A stretch of DNA of 64,000 bases from Paludibacter sp. (GCF_009712605.1 NZ_WASO01000009.1:207990-271989); one strand, 5' to 3'. Counted from the stretch's first letter, positions 32,912-42,670 are shown. Program-made: numbers and translations. Notes: a model not told the origin generated them from the sequence alone.

Positions 32912-35182
32912 TCACGACTTAAGAATCAACGTACTTGGGATATCTTTTAACCACCGGCTTTCTCGGTCGAGTTCCGCTTTCCAGCTATTAATACTTATCA
33001 GCAACAGGTCATGATGACGCATCATTTCGCGGGTCACCTTCGATTCATGAACCGTCTGAATATGATTCGGAGCTATTTGTTCTATATTGCGAATCGTTTC
33101 CCGAATATCCGATGAATGTTTCAACGCCTGACGGCTGTCTATCACTGTCACCTGCGAATCTGCATTCGAGATCAGCTTCTGAGCATAACCGATTAAAAAC
33201 GAATCTTCCGGCGACAACAAAGCGACCATCACCCGGTCGGGTTTTACAAAATTTTTATCGATCAAAATCCCTACGGGCACTTCGCTTTTGGCCACAATCA
33301 ATCGTGTTTTTTCATCAAAAGGAGAGTTTTCGAACAGCTTCTCACGTCGGGTCACTTTATTGAGCAAAAGATCGGGATTAATGATGCGTGCCGTAAAACC
33401 GAGGATTTTCCCCAATATACTCCCCTCAAAAATTGATTGTCCGATACCGATCAGCAACAAGTCATAATTGCCTTTATTCGCCATCTGGGTTATTTCCGTC
33501 TCAATATCATTGGACGCTTTGAACAAAGTGGTAACATCCACATTCAGCCGGTTCGATTCTGCTATTATCGGGGTAAAGCTTTCTTCTTCGTACTCGGCAG
33601 CATTAAACTGATTCAGGTCGTTATTCGGAGAAAGGTGCATGGCTGTAATCATAGAATTGCCACTCTGTTTGCTGGTAAGGCTATAGGCCAGACGGAGCAA
33701 TGCCACACTTCGCTCCGGATTCGCAAACGACACCAGTATTTTATACTTACTAATACGACTAATGGTCGTCGAAGGCTCTTCTTTGCCCGGTTTAAAGAGT
33801 TTATTTATAAGATTGAGTGCCGGGCCTGTAATAAATGTAGTTACCAACGCCATTATCACCATCATGGCAAAAACCGAAGGTGACAAGACTCCCAGATCGT
33901 AACCGATATTCAACACCACCAGCTCCATCAGCCCACGGGTATTCATTAATGCGCCAATCGACAAACTGTTGCGCCAGTTCTGTCCTACAAAACGGGCAGC
34001 GACAGCACTCCCCACAAACTTTCCGACCACCGCAACAAGAATAACACACCCTGTTACCTGCCAAAGGTAAACATCGTTGAGCAGTCCGATCTGCGTACGC
34101 AAGCCGGTAAACACAAAATAGAGAGGAAGCAAAAGTACCAGTGCTATATCTTCAATTTTTTCAATAAAAATATTACGGAACTTCTCGTTATCAGGCATCA
34201 TGGTGCCTGCCATAAACGCGCCGAATAAAGCATGAATGCCAATCAATTCTGTGGCATACGACGAAAGCAGTAAAATCAGGAAGAATATGGCAACAATTGG
34301 TTTACTCAGGTTTTCGCGCGAAGTATGCAAGTCACCGACCCGTTTCAAAAAAGGACGCACGCCTTTGATCATGATAATCACGTAAACAATAGCCAACGCA
34401 ATTACATACAGCGAACTGGCAAAGGACCCGGCTTTCACAATGGCAATAACCGCAGCCAACAGGCACCATGCCGTAATATCATCGACCGCCGCGCAGGTAA
34501 TCACTACCGAACCAAGATGCGTTTTATGCAGTCCCCGCTCCTGCACTACCCTAGCCAGCACAGGGAAGGCCGTTATGCTCATAGCAATTCCGATAAAAAG
34601 TCCGAAAGAAGTAAAAGGCACACCGGCCGGTGCAAAGCTCCGGTAGATGGCATACGCAAGTCCGAGACCCAGTGCAAACGGGACGATGATGCTGACCTGA
34701 CTGATAACAAACGCATCGCCTGCATTTTTTTTCACCACCTTCAGATCGAGCTCCATCCCCACCATAAACATGAACAAAATCAACCCTATCTGACTAATAA
34801 ACTGAAGATTGCCCAACGACGCGACGGGAAATAACGTTGAAAAGAAATGGGGAAAGTAATGACCGACAACAGAAGGACCCAACACTACGCCAGCAATGAT
34901 TTCGCCAATTACGGTAGGCTGTCCAATTTTGGTACAAATCCAACCGAACAGTTTCGCTACAAGGATAATGGTAACAATCTGCAACAAAAGAATAGCCAAC
35001 GGATGACCGAAGTTCACACCCAGCGATTGCAAAAAAGCCGTCCACATGCTACTATCGTTGACATGCGTCACAACCGCCTTTCCGCTCTCCAGCCCTTTTC
35101 CGGCATGAAAAAACCACACCATCAATGCAGAAAAAACTGCCATAACCACAACGTAAAACCCTGTATTTTTTAAGCGATGCAT
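32912..35182 (-). CDS. CPA2-type cation/proton antiporter with C-terminal Usp-like region
   Basis: The protein has 756 residues from ATG 35182, chosen because a near-perfect Shine-Dalgarno (AAGGAGG) lies 5 bp upstream and a promoter-like TAATCTTTG at 35202-35210 excludes the longer frame. One anchor helix, then a Na_H_Exchanger domain (~60-460) with GEIIAGVVLGPSVVG, the extended-core motif CAAVDDITAW and LMNTRGLMELVVLN. The cytosolic tail (~490-756) resembles universal-stress-protein repeats. It probably exchanges Na+ or K+ for H+. It follows a LytS/LytR pair and is near the kdp operon, so ion homeostasis is the likely shared theme. No terminator is evident. Confidence 0.85.
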   Translation of the reverse strand: MHRLKNTGFYVVVMAVFSALMVWFFHAGKGLESGKAVVTHVNDSSMWTAFLQSLGVNFGHPLAILLLQIVTIILVAKLFGWICTKIGQPTVIGEIIAGVVLGPSVVGHYFPHFFSTLFPVASLGNLQFISQIGLILFMFMVGMELDLKVVKKNAGDAFVISQVSIIVPFALGLGLAYAIYRSFAPAGVPFTSFGLFIGIAMSITAFPVLARVVQERGLHKTHLGSVVITCAAVDDITAWCLLAAVIAIVKAGSFASSLYVIALAIVYVIIMIKGVRPFLKRVGDLHTSRENLSKPIVAIFFLILLLSSYATELIGIHALFGAFMAGTMMPDNEKFRNIFIEKIEDIALVLLLPLYFVFTGLRTQIGLLNDVYLWQVTGCVILVAVVGKFVGSAVAARFVGQNWRNSLSIGALMNTRGLMELVVLNIGYDLGVLSPSVFAMMVIMALVTTFITGPALNLINKLFKPGKEEPSTTISRISKYKILVSFANPERSVALLRLAYSLTSKQSGNSMITAMHLSPNNDLNQFNAAEYEEESFTPIIAESNRLNVDVTTLFKASNDIETEITQMANKGNYDLLLIGIGQSIFEGSILGKILGFTARIINPDLLLNKVTRREKLFENSPFDEKTRLIVAKSEVPVGILIDKNFVKPDRVMVALLSPEDSFLIGYAQKLISNADSQVTVIDSRQALKHSSDIRETIRNIEQIAPNHIQTVHESKVTREMMRHHDLLLISINSWKAELDRESRWLKDIPSTLILKS

Positions 35183-35292
35183 AACGACCTCCTTTTTTGT
35201 GCAAAGATTATGCAAAAAAGATGATAAAATCAAGGCTGGAGAGTCCTGCCAAAGGGAATTTTGCAACAAGACAGGAAAATTTTGTAAGGAAA

Positions 35293-36009
35293 TCAGTGCG
35301 TGGTTTTCTGCACAAAAACGCTACGGTAAGCCTCGCTCAGATGAAGCGTCAGCAAGCCTTCGTCCGCAGGAAGATTCGTTACGATTTCGTCGTGAGAAAA
35401 ATACCGGATTGCCCGTAGCGCAATAATTTCCTGTTTATTAATCTGGCAGAACTTATCGGGAGGTAACAGAGCCAGGAGTTTTTCGAAAGAAATATTCTTC
35501 AAAATCAATACAGAACCATCATCGAGCGTTGCAGCTTTATCGCGGCTATCAATGGCAGAAGTGGCAATATAGAGCACCTTATCGAAAAACAACAAAGCCC
35601 TGCCTTTATCCGTATTCAAACGCACAAAAGCGGGCTGATTCTGTAATTGTTCGAGACGCTTAGCCGCCTTTTCCACGGCAATTTGCAGGCGCTCTTTTTG
35701 GATCGGCTTCACAAGGTAATCCACCGCATCGATATCGAATGCATCCGTAGCATATTGTTTATACGCGGTGGTAAAAATCACCGGCTTACCATTCAGGCAT
35801 CTGGCAACCGACAATCCATCCATTCCGGCCATTTCAATATCGAGAATTGCAAGATCAAAATCGGTTACGGCAGCCTCTTTTAGAAAGGCTGCAGGATCAG
35901 CAAAGGCTTTCAGCACAACCAAACCTGATATCTGCTCGCAAAGCATTTTCAGATAAGCCAACCCCGGCAGTTCATCATCGAGCAGCAGACACTTCAGTGG
36001 CTTTTCCAT
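35293..36009 (-). CDS. LytTR-family response regulator
   Basis: The protein has 238 residues from ATG 36009 (another ATG lies 9 bp upstream). Receiver domain ~1-120 has acidic pair DDE, phospho-acceptor D57 in LAILDIEMAGMDG and the conserved Lys in YLVKPIQKERL. A LytTR DNA-binding domain follows at ~135-235. It overlaps the 3' end of the histidine kinase gene by 35 bp, so the pair is translationally coupled. LytTR regulators usually bind two direct repeats; the target is unknown, though the antiporter and kdp genes are neighbours. Confidence 0.88.
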   Translation of the reverse strand: MEKPLKCLLLDDELPGLAYLKMLCEQISGLVVLKAFADPAAFLKEAAVTDFDLAILDIEMAGMDGLSVARCLNGKPVIFTTAYKQYATDAFDIDAVDYLVKPIQKERLQIAVEKAAKRLEQLQNQPAFVRLNTDKGRALLFFDKVLYIATSAIDSRDKAATLDDGSVLILKNISFEKLLALLPPDKFCQINKQEIIALRAIRYFSHDEIVTNLPADEGLLTLHLSEAYRSVFVQKTTH

Positions 36010-36745
36010 TAAGATCAATCGTTAAATGAGCTGTGTATGTATTGTTCTCCACCTCGCGATCCAAACGATAGTGTCCGTTGTAAAGTATTTGCAGGCGTTG
36101 CTCCAGCGTTGCCGAGCCGATACCACTCTTCTCTTTGTGCAGAGCCGTACGCGAAGAAATTTTATTGGCGACTGTAAGCGAAAATACTCCCTGTCTGAAT
36201 TCAAACGAAACTGCAATAAAAGCATCGCCACTTTGCAAATCGGCATGTTTAAATGCATTTTCAATCAGATCGACCGAAATAAGCGGAGCCATTACCTTCG
36301 CCCGGTAAAGCGGATCGGATTCGTCCGTTTTATTTTTCACATTCAGGGCAAACAGAGGGCTCACCTTTATCTTGTTAATTTCAATCAGATTGAGAGCAAA
36401 CTCAATTTCCTCCTGTGGCGTAACAAAAGACCCGTTACTTTCATACAAAATATAGTCAAGCACGTTTGCCAGCTTATCCATGGCATAATACGTCTGGTAG
36501 GCATGCGACTGAATAGAGTTGAGAATATTCTTAAAAAGATGGGGATTCAGCTTAGCTTCAATAGACGGCAATTCGGTTTTTTCTATCTTTTTCGTCAGTT
36601 CTCCGCACAATTGCTCCAAGCGCTGTTTCTCGGTTTTAGCACGACGTGCTGCTTTGTAGAAATACACAGCCGTAAGGCTCAGAAGCAACAATGCCCCTGC
36701 ACTTAAAATAATATATATGATGACAAACGTATTATCCATTTCCAT
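35975..36745 (-). CDS. LytS-like sensor histidine kinase (His_kinase family)
   Basis: The protein has about 256 residues from ATG 36745 (36739 possible). A TAnnTTTG element at 36758-36765 rules out the longer frame. It has a single N-terminal membrane helix (~7-30), a short coiled linker, the His_kinase motif KLNPHLFKNILNSIQ with H69, and an HATPase_c-like region (LIENAFKH, GIGSATLEQRL). There is no obvious sensor domain, so it may sense membrane state or need a partner. It is divergent from kdpA. Confidence 0.85.
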   Translation of the reverse strand: MEMDNTFVIIYIILSAGALLLLSLTAVYFYKAARRAKTEKQRLEQLCGELTKKIEKTELPSIEAKLNPHLFKNILNSIQSHAYQTYYAMDKLANVLDYILYESNGSFVTPQEEIEFALNLIEINKIKVSPLFALNVKNKTDESDPLYRAKVMAPLISVDLIENAFKHADLQSGDAFIAVSFEFRQGVFSLTVANKISSRTALHKEKSGIGSATLEQRLQILYNGHYRLDREVENNTYTAHLTIDLNGKATEVSAAR

Positions 36746-36757
36746 TATAAAACAGTT

Positions 36758-36765
36758 CAAAGATA
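36758..36765 (-). promoter_or_regulatory. TAnnTTTG promoter element (TATCTTTG, minus strand)
   Basis: It sits 12-18 bp before the two candidate kinase start codons and decides the start of this two-component operon. Confidence 0.6.
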
Positions 36766-36820
36766 GCGGATTTTTCATCAGCAACCACAATAATATTCAT
36801 CTACATCGATTTGCAAATAG

Positions 36821-36863
36821 AAATCTTTATAAAATCTTTATACTCTGCTTTTGCTTCTTTACA
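36821..36863. promoter_or_regulatory. candidate KdpE operator: tandem 11-bp direct repeats
   Basis: AAATCTTTATA occurs twice head to tail (36821-36831, 36832-36842), with a third partial copy TCTTTACA at 36856-36863. Eleven-bp phased direct repeats are the typical binding form of OmpR/PhoB-type regulators such as KdpE, and T-rich TTTATA/TTTACA blocks are known for the E. coli KdpE site. It lies upstream of the kdpA promoter element. Confidence 0.5.
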
Positions 36864-36884
36864 ATCCCCTTATGACTTCCGCTT

Positions 36885-36892
36885 TACTTTTG
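36885..36892 (+). promoter_or_regulatory. TAnnTTTG promoter element of the kdp operon (TACTTTTG)
   Basis: An exact match 44 bp before the kdpA ATG. No good -33 element is visible, consistent with an activator-dependent promoter. No room for a kdpF gene is seen before kdpA. Confidence 0.6.
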
Positions 36893-36936
36893 CAGTGAAA
36901 TCCTACTAAGATTATTTGCTGTAAAATAAACAAACA

Positions 36937-38622
36937 ATGAACACTTTTATTCAACTGGCCCTCTTCTTCGGGGCACTTATCCTTCTGACTCCCGTTTTGG
37001 GAAAATATATAAAGAAGGTAATTGGCGGAGAGAAGCACCTCCTGACACCGGTTTTCGGATGGCTCGAACGGTTAATCTATCGCTTTTGCGGTGTCGATCC
37101 GCAACAAGAGATGAACTGGAAGCAATATCTGTTTGCTTTGCTTTGGTTTAATTTCTTTGGCTTTGTAGTTGTATTTGCCCTGCAAATGACTCAAGCCTGG
37201 CTGCCACTTAATCCTGCAAAAGTACCGAATACTTCCTGGCACCTTGCGTTAAACACGGCAATCAGCTTTGTTACCAATACCAACTGGCAATCGTACAGCG
37301 GCGAAACCACGATGAGCTATCTCACGCAAATGGCAGCGCTTGGCGTACAAAACTTTTTAAGTGCGGCAACCGGTTTGGCGGTATTAATCGCACTAATGAA
37401 AGGTCTGATAAAAAACACGAAGCAACAGCTCGGAAACTTCTGGGTCGATCTGACCCGTTCGGTCATTTACATTCTGCTACCGGTATCTATCCTCTTTGCT
37501 GTGGTCTTAGTAAATCAGGGCGTTGTGCAAACATTCTCGTCCTATACCGATACTACAACGCTGGAAGGCGTTAAGCAGGTGATTCCGCTCGGTCCGGCAG
37601 CATCTCAGATTGCCATCAAGCAGTTGGGAACCAATGGCGGAGGCTTCTTCGGAGTAAACAGCGCTCATCCGTTCGAAAACCCGACACCTTTCTCCAACTT
37701 TTTGGAAATGCTTGCCATCTTACTTATTCCGGCAGCATTGACATACACTTACGGACTCTTTATCGGTTCTAAAAAACAGGGATGGACACTTTTCGGTGCC
37801 ATGCTGATTGTTTTGTGCATAGGTCTGGGCGTGTCGCTCTATGCCGAATACGCGGCCAATCCAGCACTCCACATTACCGGTTCGATGGAAGGAAAAGAGA
37901 CCCGGTTTGGCATCGTGAACAGTATTATCTGGTCGACATCCACCACGGTTGCTTCCAATGGTTCGGTGAATGCCATGCATGACAGCCTCTCTCCGCTGGC
38001 CGGTTTGGTTGCCATGTTCAATATGATGCTGGGTGAAGTGGTTTTTGGTGGTGTTGGTTCCGGCTTGTACGGCATGATAGCTTTTGTGATCCTGACCGTC
38101 TTTATTGCCGGACTGATGGTAGGACGGACACCTGAATACTTAGGTAAGAAGATCGAATCGTTCGAGGTGCGGATGGCGCTGATTGCCGTATTGGCTCCGG
38201 CTGTCTGTATTCTTGCTTTCACGGCGATAGCCGTCAGTACACATGCCGGGCTTGCCGGGTTAAACAATAAAGGGCCGCACGGCTTGTCGGAAATTTTGTA
38301 TGCCTTTACATCAGCCTGTGGCAACAACGGCAGCGCTTTTGCCGGACTCACGACCAATACTCCGTTTTACAATGTGCTTTTATCGATATGCATGCTGGTG
38401 GGACGTTTCGGAGTTATTATCCCAATGATGGCCATTGCCGGCAGTATGGCCGGAAAGAAAGTAACACCGGTATCTTCTGGTACGTTTCATACTGACAACG
38501 GGATGTTTCTTATCCTGCTGATCGGGGTAATTATCATCGTGGGCGGATTGACATTTTTTCCGGCTCTCTCATTGGGACCCATTCTGGAACATCTTCTGAT
38601 GCAGGCGGGAATGACGTTTTGA
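36937..38622 (+). CDS. kdpA: K+-transporting ATPase, potassium-binding subunit KdpA
   Basis: The 561-residue length is standard for KdpA (E. coli 557). It has about ten membrane helices with the four pore-loop-like selectivity segments expected of the SKT superfamily, e.g. TNTNWQSYSGE, QLGTNGGGFFGVNSAHPFENPT (shown in part), STTVASNGSVNA and TSACGNNGSAFAG. It is the channel-like subunit that binds K+ and passes it to KdpB in the high-affinity, K+-limitation-induced Kdp pump of the inner membrane. First gene of the kdp operon. Confidence 0.97.
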   Translation: MNTFIQLALFFGALILLTPVLGKYIKKVIGGEKHLLTPVFGWLERLIYRFCGVDPQQEMNWKQYLFALLWFNFFGFVVVFALQMTQAWLPLNPAKVPNTSWHLALNTAISFVTNTNWQSYSGETTMSYLTQMAALGVQNFLSAATGLAVLIALMKGLIKNTKQQLGNFWVDLTRSVIYILLPVSILFAVVLVNQGVVQTFSSYTDTTTLEGVKQVIPLGPAASQIAIKQLGTNGGGFFGVNSAHPFENPTPFSNFLEMLAILLIPAALTYTYGLFIGSKKQGWTLFGAMLIVLCIGLGVSLYAEYAANPALHITGSMEGKETRFGIVNSIIWSTSTTVASNGSVNAMHDSLSPLAGLVAMFNMMLGEVVFGGVGSGLYGMIAFVILTVFIAGLMVGRTPEYLGKKIESFEVRMALIAVLAPAVCILAFTAIAVSTHAGLAGLNNKGPHGLSEILYAFTSACGNNGSAFAGLTTNTPFYNVLLSICMLVGRFGVIIPMMAIAGSMAGKKVTPVSSGTFHTDNGMFLILLIGVIIIVGGLTFFPALSLGPILEHLLMQAGMTF

Positions 38623-38694
38623 TTTGAGAATTTGAAAATGTGGAAATAAAATCTGTAATGTCTGAAAAATTGAACATTAAACTTTGAATAATCA

Positions 38695-40779
38695 ATGAGC
38701 ACAAAAGATAAAAAATCATCGCAACTGTTTAACCGGAGACTATTGATTCCGGCACTGAAAGACTCTGTCTTAAAGCTGCATCCGGGCAAACTGATCCAAA
38801 ATCCAATCATCTTTATCGTTGGACTGGGTGCCGTACTGACAACCGGAATTGTTGTCGCAAATCTGTTTGCGAGTCACTTTTCTTCCTTCGACTTCCAGAT
38901 TACCGTCTGGTTGTGGTTTACCGTTTTGTTTGCCAACTTCTCCGAAGCCATTGCCGAAGGAAGAGGCAAAGCACAGGCGGAGACCCTGAAAAAGAGCCGT
39001 ACACAAACCAAAGCCCGTCGCATGAAAGGAGATAAGGAAGAGGTAGTTTGGGCAACCGAACTGACACGTGGCGATCTGGTTGTGTGTGAAACCGGCGACC
39101 TGATTCCGGCCGATGGCGATGTGATCGAAGGTATTGCCAGCGTGGACGAATCGGCCATTACCGGTGAATCGGCACCAGTAATCCGCGAAAGTGGTGGAGA
39201 TCGTTGTGCTGTGACCGGCGGCACCAAGGTATTAAGTGACAAAATCATTATCAAGGTAACTTCCGAACCCGGAGATACTTTCCTCGACCGTATGATTGCA
39301 CTGGTGGAAGGTGCCAAACGGAAGAAAACTCCAAACGAAATTGCCCTGAACAACCTGTTACTCGGACTGACGGCCATTTTCCTGATTGCGGTTATTACCC
39401 TGCCTCCGTTGTTCAACTACAACCTTACAGGGCAGCAATCGACTTTAAGCCTGACTATTTTGGTAGCATTACTGGTCTGCCTGATTCCAACCACCATTGG
39501 CGGCCTGTTGAGCGCAATCGGTATCAGCGGCATGGATCGTTTGTTGCAAAAGAATGTGATTGCCACCAGCGGAAAAGCGGTTGAAGCTGCGGGCGATGTG
39601 GACGTATTGATGCTCGACAAGACAGGAACTATCACGCTCGGCAACCGCATGGCAACCGATTTCGTACCTGCTGACGGCATATCGAAAGAAGAACTGGCGG
39701 ATGCAGCGCAGCTTTCCTCTTTGGCAGACGAAACACCGGAAGGCCGCTCCATTGTGGTATTGGCAAAAGAGAAGTTTCATTTGCGCGAACGCCATATTCA
39801 CGAAAACGACATCACGTTCGTTCCTTTTACAGCTCAGTCACGGATGAGTGGAGTTGACATTCGACTTCCGAACGGGAAAGTGCGTTCCATTCGGAAAGGA
39901 GCAACTGACGCTATTCGTAAATTCGTGCAAAACAACAACGGATTCTTTCCTCAAAATGTAACGGATAAGGTAGTCGAACTTTCGGGACAGGGAGCCACTC
40001 CTTTGGTGGTAGCCGACGGCGATCGGGTGCTGGGTGTAATTCATCTCAAGGACATTGTAAAAGGCGGCATCAAACATCGCTTTGCTCAGTTGCGTGCCAT
40101 GGGCATTAAAACCGTGATGGTAACGGGCGATAATCCGCTGACTGCAGCAGCCATTGCGGCCGAAGCCGGAGTGGACGATTTCATTGCCGAAGCAAAACCG
40201 GAAGACAAGCTCTCCCGCATTCGTCAGGAACAGGCCAACGGCCACCTTGTGGGAATGATCGGCGACGGAACCAACGATGCTCCTGCTCTGGCACAGGCCG
40301 ATATTGGCATTGCCATGAACAGTGGAACACAAGCAGCACGCGAAGCCGGGAATATGGTCGATCTGGACAGCAATCCGACCAAATTGATTGAAGTGGTGGA
40401 AACCGGCAAACAATTGCTGATGACCCGGGGTTCGCTCACAACATTCAGCATCGCCAACGATGTTTCGAAATATTTTGCCATTATTCCTGCTATTGCAGCC
40501 GGACTCTATGCCGGGACCAACGGCCAGGGAGTATTGTCGGCCCTCAACATTATGCATCTTGCCACCCCCCAAAGCGCCATACTCAGCGCGGTTATTTTCA
40601 ATGCCCTGATCATTGTCTTGCTCATTCCGCTGGCATTGAAAGGTGTAAAATACCGTCCGCTTTCGTCGAACCGTATTTTGGCCAAGAACCTGCTGGTATA
40701 TGGCTTGGGGGGGCTGGTGGTGCCGTTTATAGGGATTAAACTGATAGATATATTGTTGCAAATATTACATTGTGTTTAA
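38695..40779 (+). CDS. kdpB: K+-transporting P-type ATPase catalytic subunit KdpB
   Basis: The protein has 694 residues. It is a P-type ATPase with phosphorylation Asp308 in [11 protein letters not shown], actuator TGES (157-160), nucleotide-binding KGAT and hinge [18 protein letters not shown]. It hydrolyses ATP to drive K+ uptake with KdpA and KdpC. Helices at ~35-60, 68-85, 220-240, 250-275 and the C-terminal three agree with the seven-helix KdpB topology. It starts 72 bp after kdpA; the spacer holds short degenerate TTTGAAAATG-like repeats. Confidence 0.97.
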   Translation: MSTKDKKSSQLFNRRLLIPALKDSVLKLHPGKLIQNPIIFIVGLGAVLTTGIVVANLFASHFSSFDFQITVWLWFTVLFANFSEAIAEGRGKAQAETLKKSRTQTKARRMKGDKEEVVWATELTRGDLVVCETGDLIPADGDVIEGIASVDESAITGESAPVIRESGGDRCAVTGGTKVLSDKIIIKVTSEPGDTFLDRMIALVEGAKRKKTPNEIALNNLLLGLTAIFLIAVITLPPLFNYNLTGQQSTLSLTILVALLVCLIPTTIGGLLSAIGISGMDRLLQKNVIATSGKAVEAAGDVDVLMLDKTGTITLGNRMATDFVPADGISKEELADAAQLSSLADETPEGRSIVVLAKEKFHLRERHIHENDITFVPFTAQSRMSGVDIRLPNGKVRSIRKGATDAIRKFVQNNNGFFPQNVTDKVVELSGQGATPLVVADGDRVLGVIHLKDIVKGGIKHRFAQLRAMGIKTVMVTGDNPLTAAAIAAEAGVDDFIAEAKPEDKLSRIRQEQANGHLVGMIGDGTNDAPALAQADIGIAMNSGTQAAREAGNMVDLDSNPTKLIEVVETGKQLLMTRGSLTTFSIANDVSKYFAIIPAIAAGLYAGTNGQGVLSALNIMHLATPQSAILSAVIFNALIIVLLIPLALKGVKYRPLSSNRILAKNLLVYGLGGLVVPFIGIKLIDILLQILHCV

Positions 40780-40798
40780 GATTATAACAGATAAACAG

Positions 40799-41239
40799 AT
40801 GAAAACTAACTTATTGTCAATCACCCTAATGATGAGTTTTTCGCTAATAATCTCATCTTGTTCTTTGTCCAATGGGCAGCATGGGAAAGGTAATATCTTT
40901 GAGTCGGAATGGGGACTGGTATCTGTCAAAGCCAAATCTATAGATTCATTACTAATTGCACGCCAGGGAAATACCGCAACGCTACATGTGTTGCAGGATG
41001 GAACTGTTAAAGGAACAACCGGTTGCAATAGCTTTGAAGGGCAGGTTGCCATTGACGGATATAGCCTGAAATTCGGCAATTTAATTTGTACGCAACTAAC
41101 CTGTGCCGACTCAACTCTAACAACGGCTTTTTACGCTATGCTTGATTCTACTGATAATTATACTGTCGATCACGGCCATCTGTTGTTGAGAAAAGGAGAT
41201 AAGGTGCTAGCTAAACTTATGCCGCTGGATATGCGTTAA
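40799..41239 (+). CDS. META-domain (HslJ-like) lipoprotein inside the kdp operon
   Basis: The protein has 146 residues from ATG 40799, which gives a proper lipoprotein signal with lipobox IISSC. A longer in-frame start overlaps kdpB. The mature part is one META/DUF306 domain: GTTGCNSFEGQV..., LKFGNLICTQLTCAD, ending in a strand with LLLRKGDKVLAKL. META proteins are small envelope proteins of unclear function, some linked to heat-shock or antibiotic responses (HslJ). It begins 19 bp after kdpB, in the operon, and is not a usual Kdp component. Confidence 0.75.
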   Translation: MKTNLLSITLMMSFSLIISSCSLSNGQHGKGNIFESEWGLVSVKAKSIDSLLIARQGNTATLHVLQDGTVKGTTGCNSFEGQVAIDGYSLKFGNLICTQLTCADSTLTTAFYAMLDSTDNYTVDHGHLLLRKGDKVLAKLMPLDMR

Positions 41240-41293
41240 ATATCAAACACCGCAATTCGGGGCTATTCGTTTTAATAAATAAACTTTGAAATA

Positions 41294-42028
41294 ATGTATA
41301 AGATTCATAGATTTTCGATGCTGAAATTTTGTGCAGTTGTTGCATTTACTGTTGTGTGCTTTTCATCAAACGCTCAAAACAACACCAATCACTTCTCCAT
41401 TGCTGCTGATGTTGTTAGTTCCTACGTCTGGCGTGGTGTAGCACAAGAAGGTTCGCGGGGCGGTTCTCCCAATATTCAACCGACCGTTTCATACACCAAC
41501 GGGGCGTTTAATCTTGGAGCATGGGGCTCGTACGCATTTTCAGGCAATGTCAAAGAAGTTGACCTGTATGCAACCCTGTCGTTACCCGATGCACTCTCTG
41601 TTACCGTTACAGATTACAACTGGAATAACGGAAACGATGGTAGTGTCGGATATTTCAACTATAAGAATGGGAAAACAGGTCACGTTTTCGAAGGTACGCT
41701 AGCTTACGGTGGAACAAAATCTTTTCCTTTGTCAATCACTTGGAACACTATGTTATACGGTGCAGATAAAAAGACGAACGGCAATCAGGCGTTCTCTACT
41801 TATGTGGAAATAGGCTTGCCAATTACTTCGAACGTCAAAGCTTTTCTCGGAGCATCTTTGTTCGATAGCCCTAATTATTATAACAATGGTTTTTCTGTTA
41901 TCAACCTTGGTCTTAAAGTGTCGAAAGAGATAAAATTCTCCGATTCTTTCAGCCTGCCGGTTTATGGAATTGTCGGTGCGAATCCTCAGTCCGAAAAGGC
42001 CTTTTTTATAGCTGGCATTACATTATAA
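41294..42028 (+). CDS. TorF/Gcw_chp-like putative outer-membrane protein inside the kdp operon
   Basis: The protein has 244 residues with N-terminal signal ending CFSSNAQ. The mature N-terminus ADVVSSYVWRGVAQE resembles the Gcw_chp/TorF small-barrel family, and alternating hydrophobic strands run to a final AGITL. It is probably a monomeric 8-12-strand outer-membrane barrel. Placed between kdpB and kdpC, it may supply K+ entry through the outer membrane when Kdp is induced. This is inference from position; no ion selectivity can be read. A start eight codons later is also possible. Confidence 0.65.
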   Translation: MYKIHRFSMLKFCAVVAFTVVCFSSNAQNNTNHFSIAADVVSSYVWRGVAQEGSRGGSPNIQPTVSYTNGAFNLGAWGSYAFSGNVKEVDLYATLSLPDALSVTVTDYNWNNGNDGSVGYFNYKNGKTGHVFEGTLAYGGTKSFPLSITWNTMLYGADKKTNGNQAFSTYVEIGLPITSNVKAFLGASLFDSPNYYNNGFSVINLGLKVSKEIKFSDSFSLPVYGIVGANPQSEKAFFIAGITL

Positions 42029-42047
42029 AACAACAAATTATTAACGT

Positions 42048-42623
42048 ATGAAAAAGTCTATATTATCCGGTTTAAAAATATTACTGGCATTCACCCTGTT
42101 GACCGGAATGGTTTATCCTTTAATAATCACGGGAATTGCACAAGCGGTATTTCCCCGTCAGTCAAATGGCAGTCTGGTTTCCATCGGACAAAAAGCTTGT
42201 GGCTCGGAGTTGCTGGGGCAAGAGTTCAAAAGCGACCGTTACTTTTGGTCGCGACCATCGTCTTGCAATTATGCTACGCTGCCATCGGGAGCTTCCAATT
42301 GGGGACCAACCAGCGACACTTTGCGTAAGGCAATTGAAATGCGAAAGGCCGATTTTATCCGTTCCAATCGCTTGCCCTTGAACACTGTCGTGCCCGTCGA
42401 AATGTTGACGGCTTCCGGCAGCGGACTCGACCCTCATATTTCGCCCGAGAGTGCCGAACTACAGATTGGAAGAATCACTACTGCGCGTCATTTCACAACA
42501 GCTCAGTCCCAACAATTGCGTAGATTGGTAGCATGTCATATCGAACAACCTCAGTTTGGGTGTTTGGGCGAGAAACGGATTAATGTATTGCAATTGAACC
42601 GGGATTTGGATTTGTTGCGATAA
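42048..42623 (+). CDS. kdpC: K+-transporting ATPase accessory subunit KdpC
   Basis: The protein has 191 residues, typical of KdpC. It has one N-terminal membrane helix (ILLAFTLLTGMVYPLIITGIA) and a periplasmic domain with the family motifs FWSRPSSCNY, SNWGPTSDTLR, PVEMLTASGSGLDPHISPESA and LNRDLDLL. It stabilises the KdpAB complex. It starts 19 bp after the outer-membrane protein gene. Confidence 0.95.
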   Translation: MKKSILSGLKILLAFTLLTGMVYPLIITGIAQAVFPRQSNGSLVSIGQKACGSELLGQEFKSDRYFWSRPSSCNYATLPSGASNWGPTSDTLRKAIEMRKADFIRSNRLPLNTVVPVEMLTASGSGLDPHISPESAELQIGRITTARHFTTAQSQQLRRLVACHIEQPQFGCLGEKRINVLQLNRDLDLLR

Positions 42624-42630
42624 ATCGATC

Positions 42631-42638
42631 TATATTTG
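42631..42638 (+). promoter_or_regulatory. TAnnTTTG promoter element upstream of kdpD (TATATTTG)
   Basis: It lies directly after kdpC and before the long hairpin at 42671-42734. It suggests kdpD can be transcribed separately from the structural genes. Confidence 0.5.
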
Positions 42639-42670
42639 CATAAGAATAGGAACAAAACGAGGATTAAAAT

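Noticed and set aside
36893-36936. Search for a kdpF-like small gene before kdpA
   Set aside because: The 44 bp between the promoter element and kdpA have no start codon with a hydrophobic frame.
39838-40761. 307-codon open frame on the minus strand
   Set aside because: It is the antisense of the conserved kdpB catalytic region; kdpB motifs are unmistakable on the plus strand.
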